A DNA stretch of 12,755 bases. Source: UBA3210 sp963648895 (GTDB lineage: Bacteria > Bacillota_I > Bacilli_A > RFN20 > CAG-449). The position numbers and the translations under genes were made by a program. The stretch is taken from positions 1-12,755 of the forward strand of contig CAVJGK010000037.1 in assembly GCA_963648895.1 (NCBI GenBank). Direction: 5' to 3'. Under the pieces are notes generated by a model. That model ran no database searches, was not told where the DNA came from, and saw nothing but the letters and a program-made list of their open reading frames with translations. Shown here piece by piece: positions 1-8,349 of this stretch (position 1 is its first letter; every line of letters begins with the position of its first letter).

Positions 1-43
1 GTATACATGGGTGATTTAGCATGAAATAATTACCATACAAAGC

Positions 44-66
44 AAAAAGCGTCGTACTAGACGCTT
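44..66 (-). terminator. Rho-independent terminator of the operon
   Basis: Read on the minus strand, AAGCGTC pairs with GACGCTT across a six-base loop, and the stem runs into TTTTT followed by GCTTTG. The first arm overlaps the TAA stop of the last gene. On the plus strand the same stem is followed by TTAGTTTT, so it may also stop transcription arriving from the left. Confidence 0.7.
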
Positions 67-1327
67 AGTTTTCAAATTTAATTTTTCTTTTATGTCTAAG
101 ATAAATAATTAGCCATACAATTAGTCCAATAACAAGCACTATTCCAATTGATGTTAAGGTAATGATTAATGGAATATTTATTTTAGAAGAAACACCAGGT
201 TCTAACACAATAAACGTACCTACATTGCTTGTTTCAAAACATATATATCTTCCATAAGAAGAACAAGATATTTCTTCTAAACCCCCATCGTTTAGATAAT
301 ATACTTTAACCTTATTACGATCATAATCAGGGTTAGTATTAATATAATATTTGATATTAGAATTTGGGGTTATTTCTTCTCCTTCTTCAGAAAGTAAATT
401 AACATCTGTAACTTCAAAATTTGAAGAAATATCTTTTAATAATGTTTTAATTTGTTCATATTTAGAACCACTTTCAATTCTTTGTGATTGAATAATATAT
501 TTAGTATTTAAAACATTATTAATATCTTCTATTTTTACATCATTAGATGAAGTGGCTGAAGATATGACAGAAATAGTTTCTTCAGTATATGAATCATTTC
601 CTAAATTGGTCTTATATGCATTTGTAGAAGCTTTATAGGTTATTGAATATGTGCCTAATTCTTCTAAAGTAAATTTATTGTCTATAACACTAACTTCTTC
701 TAAACTAGGTGAAATAACCTTAGTTTCAATATCTAAGGCAGTATCTCCAAAATAGGCTTTTGCCGAAGGTAAAGTATAAATAGCGTTTTGTAAGCTTGTA
801 ACTTCACCCACTTGATCAATTTGTAAGGATGGAACATATAAAGCTTTATATTCTTTATTATCATCTACTACTTCATTAGTATTGACCAATGAATCTAAAG
901 AAGGTTTTAAAGTAAAAGCAACTTGTTTATCCATCGAAGATACATTGGCAGTCACATTCAATTCACTATTTAATAAATCATGCGTCAATGTAAGAGTATA
1001 AGTTGTTTTCTTTCCATCGATATCTAACATAATTCCAGATTGATATTCACTAGTTTTAATATAAAAATCACTTAAAGCATTATTATCAAGTAATGTGATA
1101 GATAAGAAATATAAATCATCTTCTTTAACAATTTGGCATTCACTATCAAAATATTTATTGATCATGGAAATACCAATGGAGGAAGTTCCTCCAAGGGTAT
1201 AAGTAGTTTGATAGATATTTTTATCCACCATATTTTGCGAAGTTTCCGCGATAGTTTTTAATGGTGTTTTAGGAGCTAAAGATAAAATAGTTAATAAACT
1301 TAATAATGTTACAATAGATTTCTTCAT
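65..1327 (-). CDS. Membrane-anchored surface protein with NEAT-like domain
   Basis: Last gene of the operon, 420 residues. A signal peptide (cleavage probably after Ala27) is followed by a segment (36-147) patterned like a NEAT haem-binding domain: SMINKYFDS (54-62), a YFLSITL strand, an FYIK strand, and the closing hairpin NVSSMDKQVAFTL (128-140). The Tyr-x-x-x-Tyr pair that binds haem iron in Isd-type NEATs appears as Lys134 and Phe138, while Met55 and Met132 sit in the two loops that face haem. Next comes an Ig-like region (about 178-258, LGTYSITYKAS), then a ZU5-like membrane-proximal region (about 295-378) holding Cys355 and Cys363. A helix (about 386-410) and the basic tail RHKRKIKFEN anchor it in the membrane. 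There is no LPXTG. The start lies two bases after the TAG of the upstream gene, and its GGAG lies inside that gene, so translation is probably coupled. Topology is firm; the NEAT assignment is by eye. Confidence 0.85.
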   Translation of the reverse strand: MKKSIVTLLSLLTILSLAPKTPLKTIAETSQNMVDKNIYQTTYTLGGTSSIGISMINKYFDSECQIVKEDDLYFLSITLLDNNALSDFYIKTSEYQSGIMLDIDGKKTTYTLTLTHDLLNSELNVTANVSSMDKQVAFTLKPSLDSLVNTNEVVDDNKEYKALYVPSLQIDQVGEVTSLQNAIYTLPSAKAYFGDTALDIETKVISPSLEEVSVIDNKFTLEELGTYSITYKASTNAYKTNLGNDSYTEETISVISSATSSNDVKIEDINNVLNTKYIIQSQRIESGSKYEQIKTLLKDISSNFEVTDVNLLSEEGEEITPNSNIKYYINTNPDYDRNKVKVYYLNDGGLEEISCSSYGRYICFETSNVGTFIVLEPGVSSKINIPLIITLTSIGIVLVIGLIVWLIIYLRHKRKIKFEN

Positions 1328-1329
1328 AA

Positions 1330-4300
1330 CTATTCTCCATAGACTGCGACAATCTTAACTAATGAGTTATCTAAATATGATTTAGAAATTTGAGTGTTTT
1401 CTAAATCAATTTGGATTAATTTACCATCTACATAAATTGCCCAATATTTAAAATTAGCTTCTTTTTCTTTTTTACTAACAACTCTATAAACACTTGAAGA
1501 TAACCCTTCTAACAATGTTTCATCTTCTGTGATAGATTGAGTAGTTAAAGACATTGATACAAATTTACTTTCATCAATAGTTTCACCTTCTAATGTATAA
1601 GTATAGAACTTACAATTAAGTGGTTCTTTAATAAGCGCGTAGATAGTACATGATTCTTCAATAACATATGACATATCATTAGTATGGCTTGTTTCATAAG
1701 AATAAATCTTTTCGTTATTAACAGTTTCATAGAAAATCTCTTTATCACTTCTCCAACCAATGAATTTATAATTGCCACTTGGAAGAACAAAGGTAGAAAA
1801 ATCACTTAATGTTAATGTATAGCCCAAAGCAGTGCGATAATAAGTTTTACTACCTAAAGAATAAGTTACTCCATTAATGCTATATTCAGCATTAACAATA
1901 AGTCCTTCATCCCAATAAGTAACAAGTATTGGGGTAGTTGAATTTAATTTCGCTCCAACATTTTTAACTTGGGCACCTGGATTAACATAATCCACTTTAG
2001 AGCCATTTTTCTTTAAATAACACCATTTATATAAATTATCATTTGTAGATTTAAAGTAAGATTTATCCAAAGAGAAATTCTCTTCACTTTGTTTTATAGT
2101 TATAATATATATTTGATCACCATTTTCTAACGTTGTTACATTTGGTAAATCATCTCTAAATGGATGGTTTTTATCTGTCAAATAAGATAAAGTAATTTCT
2201 TCGTCTAATGAATGAACTATAAAATCTTCTGTCATAGTAATAGATTTATTTCCAACATATAATACTTGATCATCATTTTCATCTTCACTAAAAGATAGAG
2301 TATATATTACACGATATTTTCCACTTTTTAAGAATGTAAAAGCATTGTTATTAGAACTTATATCATTATCATTTGCCATAGTATAATATCCACCTGAATA
2401 TTTTTTAAATTGAGGATAAGATGTAGAAAACAATGTGCCTTTATTATCCATTAGCATCACACTTTGGAAATTATAAGAAGTGGATGTAAAATACTCGTTA
2501 CTAGAAGTAATACTAAAAGAAGAATAATCTTTACCATTAATTTTTAAATTATAAACATAATAAGTAACATATTCATCATCACCATGTTTGTAAGTAAAAC
2601 AAATTAAAGCATATTCTTGATTCTTTAATCCTTCTTCTAATTCAGAAATTGTTGTACCAATAGTTGTGTTTGATTTACTATAACATTCAAATTTTTCTAG
2701 ACTAAATGCGTAAGTAGAACTACCAACTTTTAAACAATAGGAAGCATTTATCGCATCAGATACACTAGTTAATTCTAATGCATCAGTATTAATGACTTTA
2801 ATATCTCTTCTTGATCCATCAGAATAATAATATTGACTACCTGAAGCCACTTCTTCATCATTTCTTAAAATAGAATAAGTAGTTGCTTCTTGACCTTTAT
2901 ACATAAATGTAAGATTTTGAGAATAACCATATCGATCAACTAGATGATAGATTACTACCATTTCATCATCCGACATATCAAATAATGAATCATTCCACAC
3001 TTCATAGTTATAAGAAACTTTAGTATAAATACCATTTTTTAAAGTATAAATACTTATTTTTTCTTGGTTCATATGATAAAAATCACTTTCACTATTATAT
3101 GCATCTAAAGAAGTATAACTATTACCATAAGAAACATAACTAATTTCTGGAATGTGAGCTTTGCTACCTTTAGTATAATATTTGTTGCTTACATAATAAT
3201 TATTTTCTTCATCATAAGTCCAAGAGATATTATAATCTTCATCTTCATAAGTATATTCATCAATTATTGAAATAGTAGGAGATTTTTTTAAAACAACATT
3301 GATCAAACAAGATTTATAACTTCCATCAATTTCACCTTCTAAATATAAAGCAATATCTTGGGTGTATTTAAATGTATTATTACTTGATAAGTTTAATTCA
3401 TATACGGAAGAATAATCTACTTCTCCATTAGCTTTTAATTTATAAGCTTTATATTTTAATTTAGTATCTTCTAATGTAGGATAAACCTTTTGTCTAAATA
3501 AATCATAAATAGAAATATTTTCATTGTAAGTTGCTTCATATCCAAGTTCTACTACAGTTTTAAATCTTTGGGAGAAGGTAGAAAAAGTTTGCCAAGAAAT
3601 ATAATCACTATATAAAGGTGTTTTGGAAGTTATAGGATCATATCCATAACATTCATAAACCATTTGGAATGTGAAAATATTACCCTTATTTTCTTGAATA
3701 GATGTGGTAGTTAAAGGTTTAATACTCATCTTAGTTGAATATAATTCTTTAACGTTTTCTCCATCATTGGAAGAAAAGAAAACGTTGACTAAATCATTAC
3801 TCATACCATATTGGAGTTCACTATTATAAATTGTATTATCTTTTAAAGATGAAAAATCTGTATAGAGATAAAAAGGTTGAGTATTGTAATAAGAATAAGA
3901 ATTACCACTTAAAGGAGTATAATCAATGGAAGATAATTTAACCATTGAAGAATAATCAATAACTAAACGTTTATAAGTTGGCCCCATATTAAACATTTCA
4001 GTCATCGCACCAGTAGATGCACCAATTAATAATAAATCAACATTAGCTCTGTTTCCTAAATCAAATACGTAATAATATTTACCCGTATTTGCATCGAATT
4101 CATAAGATAAATCACCAAATTCTTGGGCATTAAAATAATTTGCCCAGTCAATTAATTCAAAATTAGTATTGACATCTTCATCGCTTGCGACAATGCTTTG
4201 ATCAAATTTGAAATAAGCAATATCTCTAGCATAACCAGTTTTTATATGAGTATAATCAGTTTTTGATAAATCACCAATAATACTAGAATTATAAGCATTC

Positions 4301-5280
4301 ATTGGTTTTATTAATTTGTATTGTCCATTTTTAGCTTCGATATAAGAATATACAGGGTTAAATGAATCAAGCATTGTTGCTTCTTTGTTTAAAGAAGCAT
4401 AATGCGTTTTAACTAGATAATATCCATCTTCTAATTTATCATTGGCATCAACATAAGAAGTTGTATAACCGATAAAATTAGTAATATTAAATTCCACTTG
4501 ATAACCAACTTTAGTATAAACTCGATCACTTTCATTTTTTAAAGAGGCATTCCAGTTATAAAATTCAACATTAAAATAAATACTATCTGCGATATTTAAA
4601 GATGATAAATCATAATAAATTGTTTCAATTGTACCTGTACGATCGATGATGCTTTCAGTGGAAGATATTCTTCCATCATTATCGCTTAAAGCGACAGTCA
4701 AAGTACCTAAATTACCTTCATCATCAATGGTAGGGCAATGATATTTCATATCGTATTGGATGCGTAAAAATACCCCGTTTTCATTCTTTTCAATATATGT
4801 TTCATCAGAAATAATTAAATCAGGGAATTCTAAATATCCATAAGTATCCGCGAGTTTTCCTTTGATAATACTACTTTCTAGAATATGCGCTTCATATTCA
4901 ATTTCATAAATACCATTATTGATAAATTCCTCTTCTTCCCATTTTGCATATAAAGTTACATCGCACATCTTTGTATAAAGATATTCTGTATCATAAGGTT
5001 TAGTATATGCTTCATCAAAATACCATCCAGCAAAACGATATCCTACTTTTGTAGGAGTTGGTAACTTAGGAATATTATTAGCAGTATAAATGGCGTCGCT
5101 TAAAGGCTCAGATAATCCTTTCGAACTAAATGAGATTTTAAATTCTTGATCACCATAATTTTTCTTTATAAGATCAATAGGATCATTTATAGAAGATGAA
5201 CACGCCACAAGGGATGTACCTCCCCCGAGGCATATTAATCCAATGAATAATATTTTTTTAAGAAGATTGGGTTTTATCAT
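1330..5280 (-). CDS. Giant surface lipoprotein with InlB-like repeat and candidate NEAT-like region
   Basis: A 1316-residue lipoprotein, the largest gene here. The signal peptide ends in lipobox LVAC, giving lipidated Cys27. An InlB/Flg_new-like repeat lies at about 44-116 (FAGWYFDEAY, then VTLYAKW). Residues 121-268 and 281-445 are two beta-rich segments each opening with a G-x-Y strand. The second reads like a NEAT domain at its start (LEDGYYLV, KEATMLDSF, AKNGQYKLI) but is longer than the usual 120 residues or so. Further Tyr/Ser/Asn-rich beta modules with Ig-like edges follow (for example KSGKYRVIYTL near 980), and an InlB-like fold recurs at about 1150-1220 (KFIGWRSD, TIYALIK). No enzyme motif, coiled coil or sorting signal is visible; the lipid is the only anchor. 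AAAGGAG sits five bases before the ATG, 22 bases after the previous stop. A role as ligand-binding partner of the transporter is inference. The lipoprotein call is firm, the domain calls are weaker. Confidence 0.85.
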   Translation of the reverse strand: MIKPNLLKKILFIGLICLGGGTSLVACSSSINDPIDLIKKNYGDQEFKISFSSKGLSEPLSDAIYTANNIPKLPTPTKVGYRFAGWYFDEAYTKPYDTEYLYTKMCDVTLYAKWEEEEFINNGIYEIEYEAHILESSIIKGKLADTYGYLEFPDLIISDETYIEKNENGVFLRIQYDMKYHCPTIDDEGNLGTLTVALSDNDGRISSTESIIDRTGTIETIYYDLSSLNIADSIYFNVEFYNWNASLKNESDRVYTKVGYQVEFNITNFIGYTTSYVDANDKLEDGYYLVKTHYASLNKEATMLDSFNPVYSYIEAKNGQYKLIKPMNAYNSSIIGDLSKTDYTHIKTGYARDIAYFKFDQSIVASDEDVNTNFELIDWANYFNAQEFGDLSYEFDANTGKYYYVFDLGNRANVDLLLIGASTGAMTEMFNMGPTYKRLVIDYSSMVKLSSIDYTPLSGNSYSYYNTQPFYLYTDFSSLKDNTIYNSELQYGMSNDLVNVFFSSNDGENVKELYSTKMSIKPLTTTSIQENKGNIFTFQMVYECYGYDPITSKTPLYSDYISWQTFSTFSQRFKTVVELGYEATYNENISIYDLFRQKVYPTLEDTKLKYKAYKLKANGEVDYSSVYELNLSSNNTFKYTQDIALYLEGEIDGSYKSCLINVVLKKSPTISIIDEYTYEDEDYNISWTYDEENNYYVSNKYYTKGSKAHIPEISYVSYGNSYTSLDAYNSESDFYHMNQEKISIYTLKNGIYTKVSYNYEVWNDSLFDMSDDEMVVIYHLVDRYGYSQNLTFMYKGQEATTYSILRNDEEVASGSQYYYSDGSRRDIKVINTDALELTSVSDAINASYCLKVGSSTYAFSLEKFECYSKSNTTIGTTISELEEGLKNQEYALICFTYKHGDDEYVTYYVYNLKINGKDYSSFSITSSNEYFTSTSYNFQSVMLMDNKGTLFSTSYPQFKKYSGGYYTMANDNDISSNNNAFTFLKSGKYRVIYTLSFSEDENDDQVLYVGNKSITMTEDFIVHSLDEEITLSYLTDKNHPFRDDLPNVTTLENGDQIYIITIKQSEENFSLDKSYFKSTNDNLYKWCYLKKNGSKVDYVNPGAQVKNVGAKLNSTTPILVTYWDEGLIVNAEYSINGVTYSLGSKTYYRTALGYTLTLSDFSTFVLPSGNYKFIGWRSDKEIFYETVNNEKIYSYETSHTNDMSYVIEESCTIYALIKEPLNCKFYTYTLEGETIDESKFVSMSLTTQSITEDETLLEGLSSSVYRVVSKKEKEANFKYWAIYVDGKLIQIDLENTQISKSYLDNSLVKIVAVYGE
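1335..1338 (-). promoter_or_regulatory. Ribosome site for the last gene, inside the previous gene
   Basis: GGAG on the minus strand, seven bases before the ATG at 1327-1325, lies within the final codons of the 1316-residue lipoprotein gene. Only two bases separate that gene's TAG from this ATG, so ribosomes finishing one gene can restart on the next. Confidence 0.7.
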
Positions 5281-5302
5281 AAAAACTCCTTTCTATTAAT
5301 AA

Positions 5303-8300
5303 TTACTTACAAGCAGCTGTTGTAACTGTCTTAATGCTATCGTAATTATCAATCCAGCCTGTTTCGAAAATAGATGCAACTGCTTCATTTTCGACTAAAT
5401 TTTGTATTTTACTAACACTTCCAGTAATTCCTAATCCTTCTGCGTTATATTGAATTCCTTTTCTTGAAACTTTAGAAGAAGTTATTGCGTTAGTATGGAT
5501 TTTTGAAACGTAATATAAATTTAATGATGAGCTATTAGATAAACTAACTTCAGTAATCGCACCTTCCATTAATTCAACTCTAATAATGTATTTTTCATCT
5601 TCGTTATATTCACCAATATTTATAGATGACCAACTTGCAGCATTTGCCCAAGCATACATTTTTACATCATAAGTTGTAATTCCTGTTTCTTGGTTTGTAG
5701 TTGAAGAAGTTTTTTGATTTAATGACCAATAATAATCAACTAAAGCAGTCCATGATGAGTTCAATCCTTGAACAACTCCAAAATAGAATTCACCATCTTT
5801 AACGTTTGTTGCATTTCTATTTTCTTCTCCATCTACTGGAACAAATTCTTTTAATGAAGCAATCTTAAAAGCATTAACACCTAAAGTTTTTAAAGATGCG
5901 ATGGAGAAACTTAAAGAAGTTAAAGATGTATTTTCAAATGCGCTTGCACCGATAGTTTCAAGTTTTGCGTCATTAAAACGAATGATACTTAATGAAACTG
6001 CATCTAAGAAGGCAGAATCACCAATTTCTTTGATATTGCTTCCCATTTTAACAATCTTGATATAACCATTTTCCTTAAATGCATCTGAAGCAATTTTAGT
6101 TACTTTCTTGCCATCAACACTATCTGGAATAATAACTGCATATGATTCATTTCCTAAATCAAGCGCGGTATCTTGATCAAATCCAGTTACAACACCTTCT
6201 TCAGAAGTTGTATCAATAATTACACCTGCAGAAGAAACAATATAATCAATACTCATATCTAAATATAAATTAGTTTTTACTTCACTACTAATATCATATT
6301 CATCTAATAGATTTGTACATGAAGTTACTTCAATAATATTAGAAGCTAATTTATTTTTTAAAGTTGTATTATAATTAGCATCAATTGCTTCTAAAATATC
6401 GTTATATGTAATAGGAGCATTAGAAGTTCTATTGATAGAAACGCTATAAGAATCATTTGTAAATGAATCTGTTAAATTAACATGTACTAATGGTGTAGCA
6501 GTTTCTTTAGTAGTTGCAGTTTTAATATCTTTATATACTTCATTATCACAAGATGTAAAATTGCCATAATAATAACCATATTCAGTAGAATTACCACCGA
6601 ATGCTTGATAAATAGAATTTTCTACATCGCCTTGGAAGACTAAATAACACATATCTTGTAATTTTTCACAAATGAGTTTTGCATTATAGGCAAGTTCACC
6701 TTGTCCAGAAGAAATATTTGCCATATCTTCATCATATAAATAACATTCGATATTCGCATATGCAGATTCAATCCATGAATAGCAATCTTTATAATCTTCG
6801 TAATTTAAATTATAGTTAACAAATTTAAATGATTTAGGTAATACTAATTTCTTTAATCCGTCGATGTTAACAAATGTACCTACTTGGATTCCTTCAATAC
6901 CTTCTGGTACATTAATAACTCCATTATTCATTTCATTATATGAAACTAATACTTTACCTTTTGATGTATTTTGGCAAATCATTTTTCCATCATTAGTGAA
7001 TGAAGATGAAGATGAGAATTTTAAATTTAAAGGTACAATTGATAAGCTCTTAACTGAATCTGGTACATTGATATCAAAATCATATGCACTACCTGTATAG
7101 AATGTCATCGCTTCGTTATTATAATTAACACTTCCACCTTTAAAGAAAGAAGCATAGATTGCTTCAACACCATTTGGAATAGAAACGCTGGAACTTGTTA
7201 AATTTAAATTATTGAAACAGTTTTGAATAATTTTTAAACTTGATGGTAAATCAAAAGATGTAACTCCTGAAGTTCCACTTACTGAAGAAAATCCACGAAT
7301 AACTTTAACTCCTTCTTGAACAATAACTTTCTTAATAGAAGTAGAATTAAAAATGGAATTATCATAAACATAAGCCATTTTAACTTCGTGTAATGTTGCT
7401 TCTTCATCTTCTTTTTCCGCGAAAGTAACTCTTGAAGGGAATGAAACAACTGGGACAGTATTTGGATTTACATCGCTAGAAAAATCACTTGCTTTATATG
7501 TACCATAAGTACCTTCACAAATTAAGACTTTATCACCAGTAGTATTATTACCATAGTTATATTTTAAGAATGGTGATTTCCACATAACTTTGATAGTTGT
7601 ATTTTTGTTAATTGCCTTAGTAAAATCAATATCGTTGCCATTTTCATCAACATAATAAATATCTTCACTAGACATATATGATTTAACAATAGATGCTTGT
7701 TCTATCGTCTTTTCTTCACCATCAAGAGTTACCTTTTCAACCTTAGGACTATTTAAAGTTGTATTTGGTTTAATTTTCGCTACATAGACACTTTCATAGC
7801 CATTATCAAATGTAATAGTTGCGACTGATTGAGCGTATAAAGTTTTAGCGCTGTCGCCTTCTTTGTATTTGACACTGCATTCTTCGTTAGTATACCATCC
7901 ATCGAAAGTTAATCCTTCACCTGGATTATATGTACCATTGATAACATCGATTAAATCTCTTGTGCCTTGAGATTCACCATTGATATAAATATTTACTTCA
8001 TCTGCGATGTAATAAGCATAAACTACAAGGCTATCTGTTAGATTTTCATTGGAGAATTCAGTTACATATCCTGTATCTAAGAACCATCCTCTAAATGTGT
8101 AATAAGCTTTAGATGGTGCAGTTGGAATGGATGCAATCTTTCCATCTGTAATGGTAAGTGGATTACCTAAAGTTTTCCAATTTCCATTTTCATCTTGTAC
8201 TTTGAAAGTTACTGTTTTTTCTGCAACTTGTTGGCTTGATACATCATTTCCACATGAAGCCAATGTTGGAGTAATTAATAATCCTGCAGCAAGTACTAAC

Positions 8301-8329
8301 GCACAGGCTAATGTTTTTTTCTTTTTCAT
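5303..8329 (-). CDS. Surface lipoprotein with InlB-like and BspA-like leucine-rich repeats
   Basis: A 1008-residue secreted lipoprotein. The N-terminus has a Lys-rich start, a hydrophobic core and the lipobox LASC, giving lipidated Cys26. Three InlB/Flg_new-like beta repeats follow (about 39-108, 112-170, 170-252); the first two carry the hallmark GW core (RGWFLD, DGWYTN). A first block of irregular BspA-type leucine-rich repeats spans about 290-510 (FDLPSSLKII, VSIPNGVEAI, INVPEGIEGI). About 220 residues of unrecognised sequence follow, then a second, more regular block at about 729-830 with ASDAF, GDSAF, GASAF and GVNAF at repeat ends. The last 180 residues match no family I know. Such repeats usually bind proteins or other ligands at the cell surface. 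The gene lies 20 bases after the ABC pair, with AAAGGG ten bases before the ATG, so it is probably co-transcribed. It may be a ligand-binding or accessory partner of the transporter; that role is inferred from position only. Confidence 0.87.
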   Translation of the reverse strand: MKKKKTLACALVLAAGLLITPTLASCGNDVSSQQVAEKTVTFKVQDENGNWKTLGNPLTITDGKIASIPTAPSKAYYTFRGWFLDTGYVTEFSNENLTDSLVVYAYYIADEVNIYINGESQGTRDLIDVINGTYNPGEGLTFDGWYTNEECSVKYKEGDSAKTLYAQSVATITFDNGYESVYVAKIKPNTTLNSPKVEKVTLDGEEKTIEQASIVKSYMSSEDIYYVDENGNDIDFTKAINKNTTIKVMWKSPFLKYNYGNNTTGDKVLICEGTYGTYKASDFSSDVNPNTVPVVSFPSRVTFAEKEDEEATLHEVKMAYVYDNSIFNSTSIKKVIVQEGVKVIRGFSSVSGTSGVTSFDLPSSLKIIQNCFNNLNLTSSSVSIPNGVEAIYASFFKGGSVNYNNEAMTFYTGSAYDFDINVPDSVKSLSIVPLNLKFSSSSSFTNDGKMICQNTSKGKVLVSYNEMNNGVINVPEGIEGIQVGTFVNIDGLKKLVLPKSFKFVNYNLNYEDYKDCYSWIESAYANIECYLYDEDMANISSGQGELAYNAKLICEKLQDMCYLVFQGDVENSIYQAFGGNSTEYGYYYGNFTSCDNEVYKDIKTATTKETATPLVHVNLTDSFTNDSYSVSINRTSNAPITYNDILEAIDANYNTTLKNKLASNIIEVTSCTNLLDEYDISSEVKTNLYLDMSIDYIVSSAGVIIDTTSEEGVVTGFDQDTALDLGNESYAVIIPDSVDGKKVTKIASDAFKENGYIKIVKMGSNIKEIGDSAFLDAVSLSIIRFNDAKLETIGASAFENTSLTSLSFSIASLKTLGVNAFKIASLKEFVPVDGEENRNATNVKDGEFYFGVVQGLNSSWTALVDYYWSLNQKTSSTTNQETGITTYDVKMYAWANAASWSSINIGEYNEDEKYIIRVELMEGAITEVSLSNSSSLNLYYVSKIHTNAITSSKVSRKGIQYNAEGLGITGSVSKIQNLVENEAVASIFETGWIDNYDSIKTVTTAACK

Positions 8330-8349
8330 AAATAAATTTCCCTTTCTTT

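Noticed and set aside
1..24. A plus-strand open frame from the left edge reading V-Y-M-G-D-L-A then TGA, possibly the tail of a convergent gene.
   Set aside because: Seven codons cannot separate a real gene end from chance; its only support is that the hairpin at 44-66 could also work as a terminator from that side.
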